Assembly (NCBI GenBank): GCA_964409645.1
Contig: CAYPEK010000068.1
Span: 1 to 23,466 of the forward strand
Direction: 5' to 3'
DNA length: 23,466 bases
Source of the DNA: CAYPEK01 sp964409645
Lineage (GTDB): Bacteria; UBP15; UBA6099
The notes under the pieces were generated by a model that did no database searches, had not been told where the DNA came from, and saw only the letters and a list, made by a program, of their open reading frames with translations. Shown in pieces: positions 8,205 through 15,638 of the stretch. Numbering within the stretch: the stretch's first letter is position 1; the number at the start of each line of letters is the position of its first letter. The translations under genes and the position numbers were made by a program.

Positions 8205-10003
8205 TATTTTTCCCGCCCGGACGCCTCGGAGGGGCGTTGTGCCTTTTCGGCAATCAGTTTGTCCTTGACTCTGGCGATCTGAACGAAGCCGGGGTCGATT
8301 TCGAGAATTTTGTCGCATTGGGCGATAGAGTCGTCGAGCTTGCCGAGGGCGTGGTAGATCGCAACGAGGCGCAGTCTCGCCTGAACGTCGTTCGGCTCTA
8401 TATTGAGGCCTTTGACGAAGAACGATTCCGCCCGCTGGGGCTCGCCGATGTTCATGAAAACCGCGCCGAGATTCCAGTACGGTTTCGGGGATTTCGGATT
8501 CAGTCTTACCGCTTCCATCAGGAGTGATACCGCTCTGCCGGGGTTGTTTTCCTTAGCGTAGATGATGCCGAGGTTTTCGATGGCGCGGTAGAGGACGCCG
8601 TAGCGTATGTCGTCGCGGTCGCCGGGAGATGAAAGGCGAACGGCGCGGACGAGCGCTGTCTCCGCTTCCTTGTTATTGCCTTCAGCGGTGAGGGAGACTC
8701 CGTAATTGACGAAGTTGCGCGCGGAAGTCGGCGCGCAGTCACATGCCGCGCCCCAGAATTGTGCGGCAGAGTCCCAGACTTTGTTTCGGGCGTGGGTTGC
8801 CGCCGCACAGGCGATGACGGCGGCAATGAGCATGAGTGCGAGAGAGTTGCGTGCGAGAGTGGGATATTTTTCCTGCTTTTCAAGGAAGAAGTCGGAGAGG
8901 AGTATGCCTGCGAAAAGAAGGAGCCCGGGTATGGCGGGGTATAGGTACCGCTCTGCCATGACGACGCCGATGGGGATTATGTTACTGACAGGCAACAACA
9001 TCAGCGCGAACCAGAGGGCGCCGAAACCGGCCTTTCTGTTTCTGAGAGTGCCGAGCACCGCGGTCATGAAGCCCGCCACAAGCAGGAACAGCGCGGAGAT
9101 GAATGCGGGCGCGGTCCACACCGGATCGTTAGGGAATTCGTGGTCGATGCAGAGATTGGCGGGCCAGACTGACTTTGCTATGTAAGTGGCCCAAGCCTGA
9201 AGCATTATTATTATGTTTGCGAGCGGGCCGCCGCCGTGGTATTGGGCCGGCGCAGCGTCGCCGGGACCGCTCATCGGGCCGAACCTGATATACAGGTAGA
9301 AGAGAGTCGGAAGGACGTATAGGGCCGTTAACGACATTGCTCTCTTTGCCGACCGTTTTTCGACGACGAAGTATTCGTAGCCGAAGATTAGTATCGGAAA
9401 GACGACGGCGGTTTCCTTCGTGAAGAGCGCGAGGAAGAACGACAAAAATGAAATGAGGATTTTTAACGCGCGGCCGACAGCGCCTCCGCCGGAGCTTTTT
9501 ATGTACATGACGAGCGAGAACATCATGAAGAACAGGCATAGCGGGTCTTCACGGAATGTCACTGCATTGAGCGCTTCGGTCATTACCGGGTGAAGCGCGA
9601 AAATGAGCGACATTGCGATGCTAACCCAAGGACGCCGGATGACGGCCGCCGCAATCGAAAAGAACAGGAGCGAGTTGAGGATGTGCAGCAGGAGGTTTAT
9701 GAAGTGGTAGCCGGGTGTCCTGTTCTGCCATAGAGCGTAGTCGGCGAAAAAGGTGAGGGTGTTGACCGGCCTGTAACTGATTTCGATGGTTTGTGAAAAA
9801 TATTCCCGCGTAAACAGATTGCGGATGTTGTGCGGATTGTGGATGAAGGTGTTTGCGGTGATGAGTTCGCTGTCGTCCCACACGAAAGGGTTGTCGAGGG
9901 TACTGTAGTACACCGCTGTAACGGCGACGAAGATGAGCAGGATTGCCGCGATGCGATGAAACGCGGTGAGTTTTGTTTCGGATTGATTGTCGATGACGCT
10001 CAT
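8204..10003 (-). CDS. TMTC-like GT-C/TPR membrane protein (copy A)
   Basis: A 599-residue protein: a membrane domain to about residue 420, then TPR repeats at about 430-590 (units such as ENLGIIYAKENNPGRAVSLL and PYWNLGAVFMNIGEPQRAE). The first outer loop has DNPFVWDDSELI (Asp43, Asp44), followed by the YRPVNTLTFFADY motif, FALHPVMTEALNAVTFRED (His138), LFTKETAVVFP and VSNIIPIGVVMAERYLYPA. Order and wording match the TMTC1-4 proteins of animals (protein O-mannosyltransferases of cadherins: acidic pair, HP..TE....R.D, KE, AER.LY) and their little-studied bacterial relatives. Those enzymes use polyprenyl-phosphate mannose; substrate here is unknown. It begins at ATG 10003-10001, sharing one base with the preceding gene's TAA (TAATG), and ends with TAG overlapping the next GTG. 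It is a paralogue of the gene at 11577-13447. Confidence 0.85.
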   Translation of the reverse strand: MSVIDNQSETKLTAFHRIAAILLIFVAVTAVYYSTLDNPFVWDDSELITANTFIHNPHNIRNLFTREYFSQTIEISYRPVNTLTFFADYALWQNRTPGYHFINLLLHILNSLLFFSIAAAVIRRPWVSIAMSLIFALHPVMTEALNAVTFREDPLCLFFMMFSLVMYIKSSGGGAVGRALKILISFLSFFLALFTKETAVVFPILIFGYEYFVVEKRSAKRAMSLTALYVLPTLFYLYIRFGPMSGPGDAAPAQYHGGGPLANIIIMLQAWATYIAKSVWPANLCIDHEFPNDPVWTAPAFISALFLLVAGFMTAVLGTLRNRKAGFGALWFALMLLPVSNIIPIGVVMAERYLYPAIPGLLLFAGILLSDFFLEKQEKYPTLARNSLALMLIAAVIACAAATHARNKVWDSAAQFWGAACDCAPTSARNFVNYGVSLTAEGNNKEAETALVRAVRLSSPGDRDDIRYGVLYRAIENLGIIYAKENNPGRAVSLLMEAVRLNPKSPKPYWNLGAVFMNIGEPQRAESFFVKGLNIEPNDVQARLRLVAIYHALGKLDDSIAQCDKILEIDPGFVQIARVKDKLIAEKAQRPSEASGREK

Positions 10004-11580
10004 TAGCGTACCTCCGGCTGGAATAACCAGTGACCTTCCATGTAACGCAGCCTGTACCCGTCCGGCATCTCGGTGACGATAAGCGTGGGCACGTGGCCGG
10101 TGGGAGCCGTCCCGTTCAGGAATCCGGGCGCTCTGCTTATTTTAATTTGTTTTGGGATAAAAGAGTGCATATTAAATGGAATCCATGTGAACGCTTTTCC
10201 GAACGCTGCGATGCCAAGAAGGGTGTATCCGTAAACAGATTGATACGGGCCGGGGGTAATTTGCGGCCCGTTTGCAAAGTCCACCATGAACACGCGGCGG
10301 CCCGAAGGAATCATAGCGTAATCGTCCGTATCCCGCTTGAGTAGGTTTTGTGCGAAAACCGGGCTGTCCGGCATGTAAAAGTAAAACAGCGATCTGTAGT
10401 TTTCCGAAACCGGCTTCGAGAGGACCACAACCGCCGGTTCATGCCTGCTGCGGATGTCGCTGACGATTTCGACGAATTGTTTCTGGTTCCATTTCACCGA
10501 CGCGAGTGTCGTAGCCGCCTGAACGAAGGCGGCGATCAGCACGACGATAAGTACTGCGGTTCGCGCGTGCGGGTGTTTTCCCGCCGAGAAAGGCAGCGCG
10601 GCCGCGAGCGCCATGAATGAAACCGCGCCAAGCAAGTAGTAACTGTGTGAATGGATAAAGAAATATTGAGCGAGAAAAGGCAGCGCCAGACAAAGGCTCC
10701 AGATGCCGGCTTTTTGTTTTTTTAATGTAAACAGGACAGCGCCCGCGGTGGCCGCGACGAACACGGCGGGCGAGGCTGCCCAGAATATTTCTTTTGCCAT
10801 ATAGCTAATGGCTTCGGCGTTCGGCGCGCGTATGGCCGACCTGCTGTAGATGTCCCAGAGAGCGCCGGGGTGAGCGATATGGTGATACACGACAAACGGG
10901 AGCGGCACGAGAATGGCTATAAGGATGAACCATAGGAATCGCCTGTTGAGCACTCCTGTCGATTTAGATTCAAAGAGTTCCGCGAGGATAATTCCGGGCA
11001 GCAAAAACACGGCAAAGTTCTTGGTGAACACAGCGGTGCCCCAGACGAGCCCGGCGGCGGCTTTGAGCGCGATTTCTTTCGGGCTGTTTTTCGAGATAAG
11101 GTACAGCCACAGGGCAGCGAGGGTCAGCGCAATGTACGCCGCGTCAGGTTGCGCCTGACGGCCGAGCATGATGTAGATCGGGGTTGTAGAAAGGATCGCC
11201 GCTGCGGCGAGACCGGTTCCGCGTCCCGCCAGCCGGGCGCCGATCAGGTACATGAAAATAATTCCGGCGAGACTGAACAGAACGGAAACGAGCCGTGGGC
11301 CGAATACGTAGTCGCCGCCGATTGCGCGGGAGACGAGGTAGGCAAGGTAGGGGTAAAGAGGTCTGACTTTGTAGTCAACGAGCCCTTCGGAAACAGTCGG
11401 GTTGAGAAACGAAGTGTGCTGGAAATTGCGGGCCTGTGATGCGTACCACGCTTCGTTAAGGGCGTGGTAGCCGCCGAAAGGCTCATCCATGCGGCATAAG
11501 CGGATCGAGACTGCCGCCGCGAGCAGCACCAGCAGTACGAGGGCCGCGGCCCTGCGCGATATTCGATCCGAATCGTTCAT
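10003..11580 (-). CDS. ArnT/PMT-like GT-C glycosyltransferase
   Basis: A 525-residue polytopic protein of the PMT_2/ArnT type. After the first membrane helix comes MDEPFGGYHALNEAWYASQA (31-50), an acidic outer-loop motif resembling the catalytic loop of ArnT and related lipid-linked-sugar transferases. Further on are YKVRPLYPYLAY, a run of helices including VSVLFSLAGIIFMYLIGARL and AAILSTTPIYIMLGRQAQPD, then a short soluble C-terminal region. No TPRs. It probably moves a sugar from polyprenyl phosphate to an acceptor at the outer face of the inner membrane; neither sugar nor acceptor can be named. The ATG (11580-11578) lies in an ATGA overlap with the upstream TMTC-like gene, and the TAA is shared with the ATG of the downstream one, so it is sandwiched between the two paralogues in a coupled operon. 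Confidence 0.86.
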   Translation of the reverse strand: MNDSDRISRRAAALVLLVLLAAAVSIRLCRMDEPFGGYHALNEAWYASQARNFQHTSFLNPTVSEGLVDYKVRPLYPYLAYLVSRAIGGDYVFGPRLVSVLFSLAGIIFMYLIGARLAGRGTGLAAAAILSTTPIYIMLGRQAQPDAAYIALTLAALWLYLISKNSPKEIALKAAAGLVWGTAVFTKNFAVFLLPGIILAELFESKSTGVLNRRFLWFILIAILVPLPFVVYHHIAHPGALWDIYSRSAIRAPNAEAISYMAKEIFWAASPAVFVAATAGAVLFTLKKQKAGIWSLCLALPFLAQYFFIHSHSYYLLGAVSFMALAAALPFSAGKHPHARTAVLIVVLIAAFVQAATTLASVKWNQKQFVEIVSDIRSRHEPAVVVLSKPVSENYRSLFYFYMPDSPVFAQNLLKRDTDDYAMIPSGRRVFMVDFANGPQITPGPYQSVYGYTLLGIAAFGKAFTWIPFNMHSFIPKQIKISRAPGFLNGTAPTGHVPTLIVTEMPDGYRLRYMEGHWLFQPEVR

Positions 11581-13447
11581 TTGTTGCCTTTACGCATCAT
11601 GTCTTCAAGCGATTTCCATGCCTTCGCGGCCTTGTCGTTTCGCCCTTCGGCGTTATACAACTTTACGAGAAGGATGTAGGCGACGGTGAATTTACCGTCT
11701 CGGCGGATACTTTCGCGGAGTGCTTTTTCCGACGCGCGGTAGTTGCCGGCCTTGAGAAGCGCTTCGCCTAGCGCCGCCGGGTATATTGCCGATGAGGGAT
11801 CGATTTTTGCCGCTTCGCCGAGCAGCGCGGTGGCTTTATCGAGTTTGTCTTTCGACGTGTAATGTTCAGTCAGGAAACGGCCCGCGATGTATCGCGAGTC
11901 GGCGCGGAGCGGGTCGGCGGCGACTGCTTTGTCGAGCATCTCTTCAGCAGCCTGAATGTTCCCCCGGCGAGCGGCGAACATCGAGAGATAAAAATACGGC
12001 TCCGGAAACTTTATTCCGGCGGCGGCGGCGTTTTCCATCGCGGAGCGCGACTTCTCCTCGTTACCGGTTTTGAACAGCGCGAGTCCGAGGTTGTACTGGT
12101 ATTTGCTTGTCTCGATTTCGCCTTTGAGCTTCGGAATTTTATTGTAACAATCGAGCGCTTTTCCGTAGCTGTTGACGCGCAGATAGGCATTACCGAGGTT
12201 GAGGTATGCTTTGGCGCTTTGTGGCGCGCACTTTGTTGTGTCGCCCCAGAGCGAGATATCGCTTTTCCAGACGCCGATCCGCATGGAGGTGAATGTTGCG
12301 AGCGCAAGAACGGCGAGCGCCGCCGGAACGTATTTCATGAAATCCGGCAGCGGGCGATCCACGAACGCCGCCACCGCGAGGCAGGCGGCGAATGCCGGGA
12401 TATACATGTATCTGTCCGCCATCGTCGCGCCGAACGGGATGATGTTCGAGACGGGCAGGAACGAGATGAAAAAGAACGCCATCGCGAAGCCGATGTATTT
12501 CGAGCGGCCACGCAGGAACACGGCGATTATCAGGAACCCCGCGACGCCCGCGAGGGATACGATTGCTTTCGGGTCGGACAAGCCGAGCGCCGGAATTACG
12601 TAGTCCGCGCATTGCCTGACCGGAACTACAAGCAGGCGGATGTAATTGAAGAAAACGGCGGACATTGTCAGCAGAGTGTCGAACGGGCCGCCGCCGATCC
12701 ACGGCGCTTTGCCTTCCGGATTTGCGAAAACGGTATAGCGTAGCGCGAGGAATGCGGCCACCACGAGCAAGTAAGGTATGTATTTGATGAAATTGTTTTT
12801 GACTGCGTTGAAGAATGACTCGCCGGGTTTTGCGCGGTATGCGTCGCAGGCGGCGAGGGCGATCGGGAGCGAAGCGGCCATTTCTTTTGAAAACATTGCG
12901 AGGATGAAGAAGAAGACACTTGCGGTGTATCTCGCGCCACCGCCCCTGAGGTAGAAGAGGAACGAAAGGAAGAAAAAAAGCCCGCAAAGAAGTTCCTCTC
13001 GGTTGGATGCGAGCACGACAGCTTCGGTTTGAAGTGGATGCACGAGGAAGACTAGGCCGCCCGCAAACGCCGCCGGCAAGCCCGCGCCGAACTCGCCGAT
13101 CAGTAAAAACACGCATATCGCAGTGAGTAGGTGGAGCACGATGTTTACCGCGTGCCAGCCTCTTGGGTTCGGACCGAAAAGTTTGAAGTCGGCGAAATAG
13201 GAGAGCGACGCCACAGGCCGGTATGTGCGTTCGCCGAATCTGTCGAAATAACCGCGCGAAAGCAAGTCTTTCAGATATTCGGGCCTGTCGAAAGTCTGAG
13301 GTTTGAGAATGACCGCCGCGTCGTCGTAAAGAAAAGGTGTGTTAAGAGCCGGGAAATAGAGGGCGGCGCCGAAGATCAGGAGTGCAAGCGAAAGCAGAAT
13401 GAGAGAGCTTTTTTTTTTGAGGATGAAGACACCGGCCCCGATTCCAT
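11577..13447 (-). CDS. TMTC-like GT-C/TPR membrane protein (copy B), first gene of cluster, frame broken at an A10 tract
   Basis: Paralogue of the gene at 8204-10003, with the same motifs in the same order: NTPFLYDDAAVI, YFDRFGERTYRPV, VFLVHPLQTEAVVLASNREE, MFSKEMAASLP, VSNIIPFGATMADRYMY, then C-terminal TPRs of about 230 residues. The first in-frame canonical start is TTG at 13265, but that would delete the first membrane helix and the catalytic YDD loop, which are encoded upstream in the same frame back to a stop at 13467-13469. The only plausible ATG is 13447-13445, in another frame. It reads MESGPVSSSS and then enters a run of ten A (plus-strand T at 13409-13418). One extra A there would join it to KSSLILLSLALL and give a 623-residue protein. 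Causes could be a base-count error, transcriptional slippage on A10, or a real frameshift mutation. Everything from the tract to 11577 looks intact. Confidence 0.82.
13409..13418 (-). other. A10 homopolymer (slippage-prone) near the 5' end of a CDS
   Basis: Ten consecutive T on the plus strand, read as ten A in the minus-strand mRNA, about 30 bases after the ATG at 13447. The ATG frame and the body frame meet here and differ by one base, so one additional A would fuse them. Runs of nine or more A are known sites of RNA polymerase slippage and of sequencing indels. The sequence alone cannot separate the two. Confidence 0.75.
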
Positions 13448-13455
13448 GAGTAAAG

Positions 13456-13483
13456 ATTATATATTCTTAACTATATAAGTCAA
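13456..13483 (-). promoter_or_regulatory. Sigma-70-type promoter of the glycosylation operon, near-leaderless
   Basis: On the minus strand there is TTGACT (13483-13478), a 16-base spacer and a perfect TATAAT (13461-13456). Eight bases separate the -10 box from the ATG at 13447, so the expected transcription start falls within about two bases of, or exactly on, the A of the start codon. No Shine-Dalgarno sequence precedes it. The region between aroA and the cluster is AT-rich and holds no hairpin terminator, so some read-through from aroA is also possible. Confidence 0.75.
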
Positions 13484-13516
13484 TTTAGTTACTTGTTGAA
13501 AGAATGGATTTTTTGT

Positions 13517-14794
13517 TCAGTCTTGGACTGATGTGATGTCGGCGTCGCAGGAGGTCATCAGCTTCGCGAAGCTTGGGAAGGTGATGGCGGATGATTCGGC
13601 GGTTGCGACGTCAACTGTGCCGTCGGTGAAGAGGCCGGCGACGGCGAGCGCCATGACGATGCGGTGGTCCTTGTGTCCGTCCACTTTCGCGCCTTTGAGC
13701 GGGCCGCCTCTGATGATGAGTCCGTCCGGGAGTTCCTCGGTGTCCGCGCCGAGTTTTGCGAGTTCCGCGTGCATGACGGCGATGCGGTCTGTTTCCTTCA
13801 TGCGGGCTTGCGGGACGTTGACGAAGTGTGTTTCCCCGTCGGCGGCGCAGGCGGCGACGGCCAGCGCGGGGAGGGCGTCCGGGGTGGCGTTGAGATCGAA
13901 CACGCCGCCGTGCAGGTTGCCGCCGGAGACGATAATGCCGCCGTCGGCGATCTCGATGCCGGCGCCCATTTCGCGGAGGATGTCGAACACTGCTTTGTCG
14001 CCCTGAGTGTCCGTCATGTCGAGCCCTTTGAGGGTGAGGGATGAGCCGGTTGCGGCCGCGGCGACGGCGAAGAAAGTTGCCGAAGAGAAATCGGCGGGTA
14101 TTTTGCCGGAGAATGTCCTATATTTCTGGCCTCCGGGGATGAAGTAGCAGTCGTAGCCGTCGTGCTCGTATCTGATGCCGAGCCTGTCGAGCCACCAGAG
14201 AGTCATGTCGATGTAAGGTTTTTCGTTTAGTTCGTGGACTTCGATCTCGGTGTTGCCCTGCGCGAGCGGTGTATTAATGAGGAGGCTCGAAAGGAACTGT
14301 GATGAAGGCGCGTGAAGCGGTGTCCGGCCGCCGGAGATAGGTCTCGTGATCCGCACGGGAGGGCATCCGTTGCCGCGCAGGCATTCCGCTTTCGCGCCGA
14401 GGTGATTAAGGGCATCGATAAGCTGTCCAATGGGCCGTTTCTGGATTTGTTCGTCGCCGGTGAGGACGATGTCGCTGTTTGTTGCGAGTGCGGCGGAGCC
14501 GGTTGCGATGCGGATTGTTGTGCCTGAGTTGCCGGTGTCTATTTCGGTGTTAATGTTGTCTAAGATGCCTTTGGAGCCGGTGATTTTCCAGCCGGTGGGG
14601 GTGGTTTCGAATCGGGCGCCGAGTGCGGAGAAGGCTTTGACTGCGGAGCGGGTGTCGTCTGATTCGAGAGGTTCCTCGACTGAGCTGACGCCGTCCGCGA
14701 GAGCGGCGAATGCGATTGCGCGGATAGTATGTGATTTTGAGCCGGGGATGGAAACTTCGCCGGAAAGTTTGGATTTGTTTACGATGAATCGCAT
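13517..14794 (-). CDS. aroA: 3-phosphoshikimate 1-carboxyvinyltransferase (EPSP synthase)
   Basis: Sixth step of the shikimate pathway: transfers enolpyruvyl from PEP to shikimate 3-phosphate; cytoplasmic. The 425-residue protein has GEVSIPGSKSHTIRAI at the N-terminus (substrate-binding Lys/Ser/Arg), DTGNSGTTIRIATG (PEP loop), GDEQIQKRPIGQLIDAL, NEKPYIDMT, PADFSSATFF (catalytic Asp), RMKETDRIAVM and DHRIVMALAVAG. Length is normal. The start ATG at 14794-14792 is preceded by GGGGGAG seven bases upstream, a strong ribosome binding site. A longer upstream reading to 15034 is discarded because homology begins at MRFIVNKSKLSGEV. The order SKSHTIRA rather than SKSxTNRA suggests a non-proteobacterial branch. 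Its stop lies 70 bases before the first gene of the glycosylation operon. Confidence 0.96.
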   Translation of the reverse strand: MRFIVNKSKLSGEVSIPGSKSHTIRAIAFAALADGVSSVEEPLESDDTRSAVKAFSALGARFETTPTGWKITGSKGILDNINTEIDTGNSGTTIRIATGSAALATNSDIVLTGDEQIQKRPIGQLIDALNHLGAKAECLRGNGCPPVRITRPISGGRTPLHAPSSQFLSSLLINTPLAQGNTEIEVHELNEKPYIDMTLWWLDRLGIRYEHDGYDCYFIPGGQKYRTFSGKIPADFSSATFFAVAAAATGSSLTLKGLDMTDTQGDKAVFDILREMGAGIEIADGGIIVSGGNLHGGVFDLNATPDALPALAVAACAADGETHFVNVPQARMKETDRIAVMHAELAKLGADTEELPDGLIIRGGPLKGAKVDGHKDHRIVMALAVAGLFTDGTVDVATAESSAITFPSFAKLMTSCDADITSVQD

Positions 14795-14808
14795 AATTAC
14801 TCCCCCCG
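14795..14808 (-). promoter_or_regulatory. Strong ribosome binding site of aroA
   Basis: Minus-strand GGGGGGAG followed by TAATT and ATG; it decides the aroA start at 14794 against longer in-frame readings. No convincing -10/-35 pair for aroA was found. A TACAAT at 14817-14812 is possible but has no good -35. Confidence 0.6.
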
Positions 14809-14921
14809 GAAATTGTAGCCTAATTCTAAGAAAATGGAATAAAGGATCAAACACGGCGAGTGGGCGAGGCAAAATTATGGAAGGTTGACGGATTGTATAT
14901 ATAGCGGGATTTAAGCTGCGG

Positions 14922-14950
14922 TTGTCACAGGTCCTGAGTGAGGCTATAAT
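14922..14950 (+). promoter_or_regulatory. Sigma-70-type promoter for the DUF2505-like gene
   Basis: TTGTCA (14922-14927), a 17-base spacer and a perfect TATAAT (14945-14950). The expected start of transcription is about 14957, giving a leader of about 60 bases to the ATG at 15019. Confidence 0.75.
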
Positions 14951-14958
14951 TTCACAGC

Positions 14959-14974
14959 CGCCGGAAGGCCGGCG
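14959..14974 (+). other. GC-rich hairpin at the 5' end of the leader
   Basis: CGCCGG-AAGG-CCGGCG forms a perfect six-pair stem with a four-base loop, starting about two bases after the predicted transcription start. A hairpin at that position typically protects an mRNA 5' end. There is no U-run, so it is not a terminator, and no known riboswitch consensus is matched. Confidence 0.5.
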
Positions 14975-15018
14975 ACGCCAAGCGAGCGAATAATTTGCTG
15001 AAAGGAGATTGTCTCCGC

Positions 15019-15522
15019 ATGAAGTATTCAACAAGACACGTGATAGAGGGGCCGATAGCGGATGTTATTACGGTGGGGCTCGACAGGTCGAGAGACATCA
15101 AGGTTTACCCGAATGTGACGAGTTGTATCGTCAAGAAGAGCGAGAAAAAAGGGAACAAGCTGTTCGTCGAGATCGAATCGGTAGGGAACGGGGATATTCC
15201 CGAGAAGCTGCGCGGGCTCATCAACCCGAAAATGCTGACGTGGATCGAAAAGGGAGAGTTCGATCACGACAAAGCCGAATATGCGTACACGGTCCGCACT
15301 TTTTACTTCTCAAATTTGTTCGTAATGAAGGGGCTGATTAAATATTTTAAGGAAGGCGAGGACAAGACGGTCCGGACGCTGGACGGCGAGATCAAGATCA
15401 ACATCCCGATTCTCGGCGCAATCGCTGAAAAGAAAATCGTCGAAATACAAAAGGCGAATCTCGAACTCGATATAAACAGCATGCGGGAAGAAGTGCGCGA
15501 GCTTCAGAAGAAAAAAGGCTGA
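15019..15522 (+). CDS. DUF2505-like (SRPBCC/START-fold) protein
   Basis: A 167-residue soluble protein. Start ATG 15019 is chosen over a TTG at 14995 because AAAGGAG lies at 15001-15007 and the fold begins with MKYSTRHVIEGPIADV. The pattern fits the DUF2505 branch of the START/SRPBCC (Bet v1-like) superfamily: an initial strand, a central INPKMLTWIEKGEFD segment and the closing EIKINIPILGAIAEKKIVE (usual form: vkvPl.Gg.iEk). That fold has a hydrophobic cavity for lipids or other ligands, and no function is established for DUF2505. The last 20 residues form a charged, probably coiled helix (REEVRELQKKKG). It is monocistronic: own promoter upstream and a strong terminator 40 bases downstream. 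It diverges from aroA. Confidence 0.8.
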   Translation: MKYSTRHVIEGPIADVITVGLDRSRDIKVYPNVTSCIVKKSEKKGNKLFVEIESVGNGDIPEKLRGLINPKMLTWIEKGEFDHDKAEYAYTVRTFYFSNLFVMKGLIKYFKEGEDKTVRTLDGEIKINIPILGAIAEKKIVEIQKANLELDINSMREEVRELQKKKG

Positions 15523-15562
15523 TGCGGAAGTAAACAGCAGCGACTGTAATAATGAAAAATAA

Positions 15563-15599
15563 AAACCTGTGTGGCGAAACCACGCAGGTTTTTTATTTT
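15563..15599 (+). terminator. Intrinsic terminator
   Basis: The stem AACCTGTGTGG / CCACGCAGGTT (one G-U pair) with loop CGAAA is followed by TTTTATTTT. The A-rich run before the stem lets it work on the minus strand too. It ends the DUF2505-like transcript. Confidence 0.92.
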
Positions 15600-15603
15600 C
15601 GGT

Positions 15604-15609
15604 TATAAT
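15604..15609 (+). promoter_or_regulatory. Possible -10 box before the secreted protein gene
   Basis: A perfect TATAAT 30 bases before the ATG at 15639. No recognisable -35 lies at the right distance (that stretch is the terminator stem), so this is only tentative. Confidence 0.35.
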
Positions 15610-15638
15610 GTTCCAAATCAGTACGCAGGAGGATTAAT

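Noticed and set aside
8205..8318. N-terminal extension of the DxD-WWH protein up to 8318
   Set aside because: It lies wholly inside the 3' end of the preceding gene and has basic, low-complexity composition. The GTG at 8204 overlapping the TAG gives a normal N-terminus with a membrane helix.
11862..12743. Plus-strand frame of 293 codons inside the TMTC-like gene
   Set aside because: Composition is that of an antisense shadow (Arg/Glu/His-rich) and the minus-strand frame is clearly the real coding one.
14951..15018. Possible c-di-GMP-type riboswitch, because of GACGCCAAGCG after a GC hairpin
   Set aside because: Only a few bases resemble the GEMM core; the second stem and tetraloop-receptor are absent and the leader is too short.
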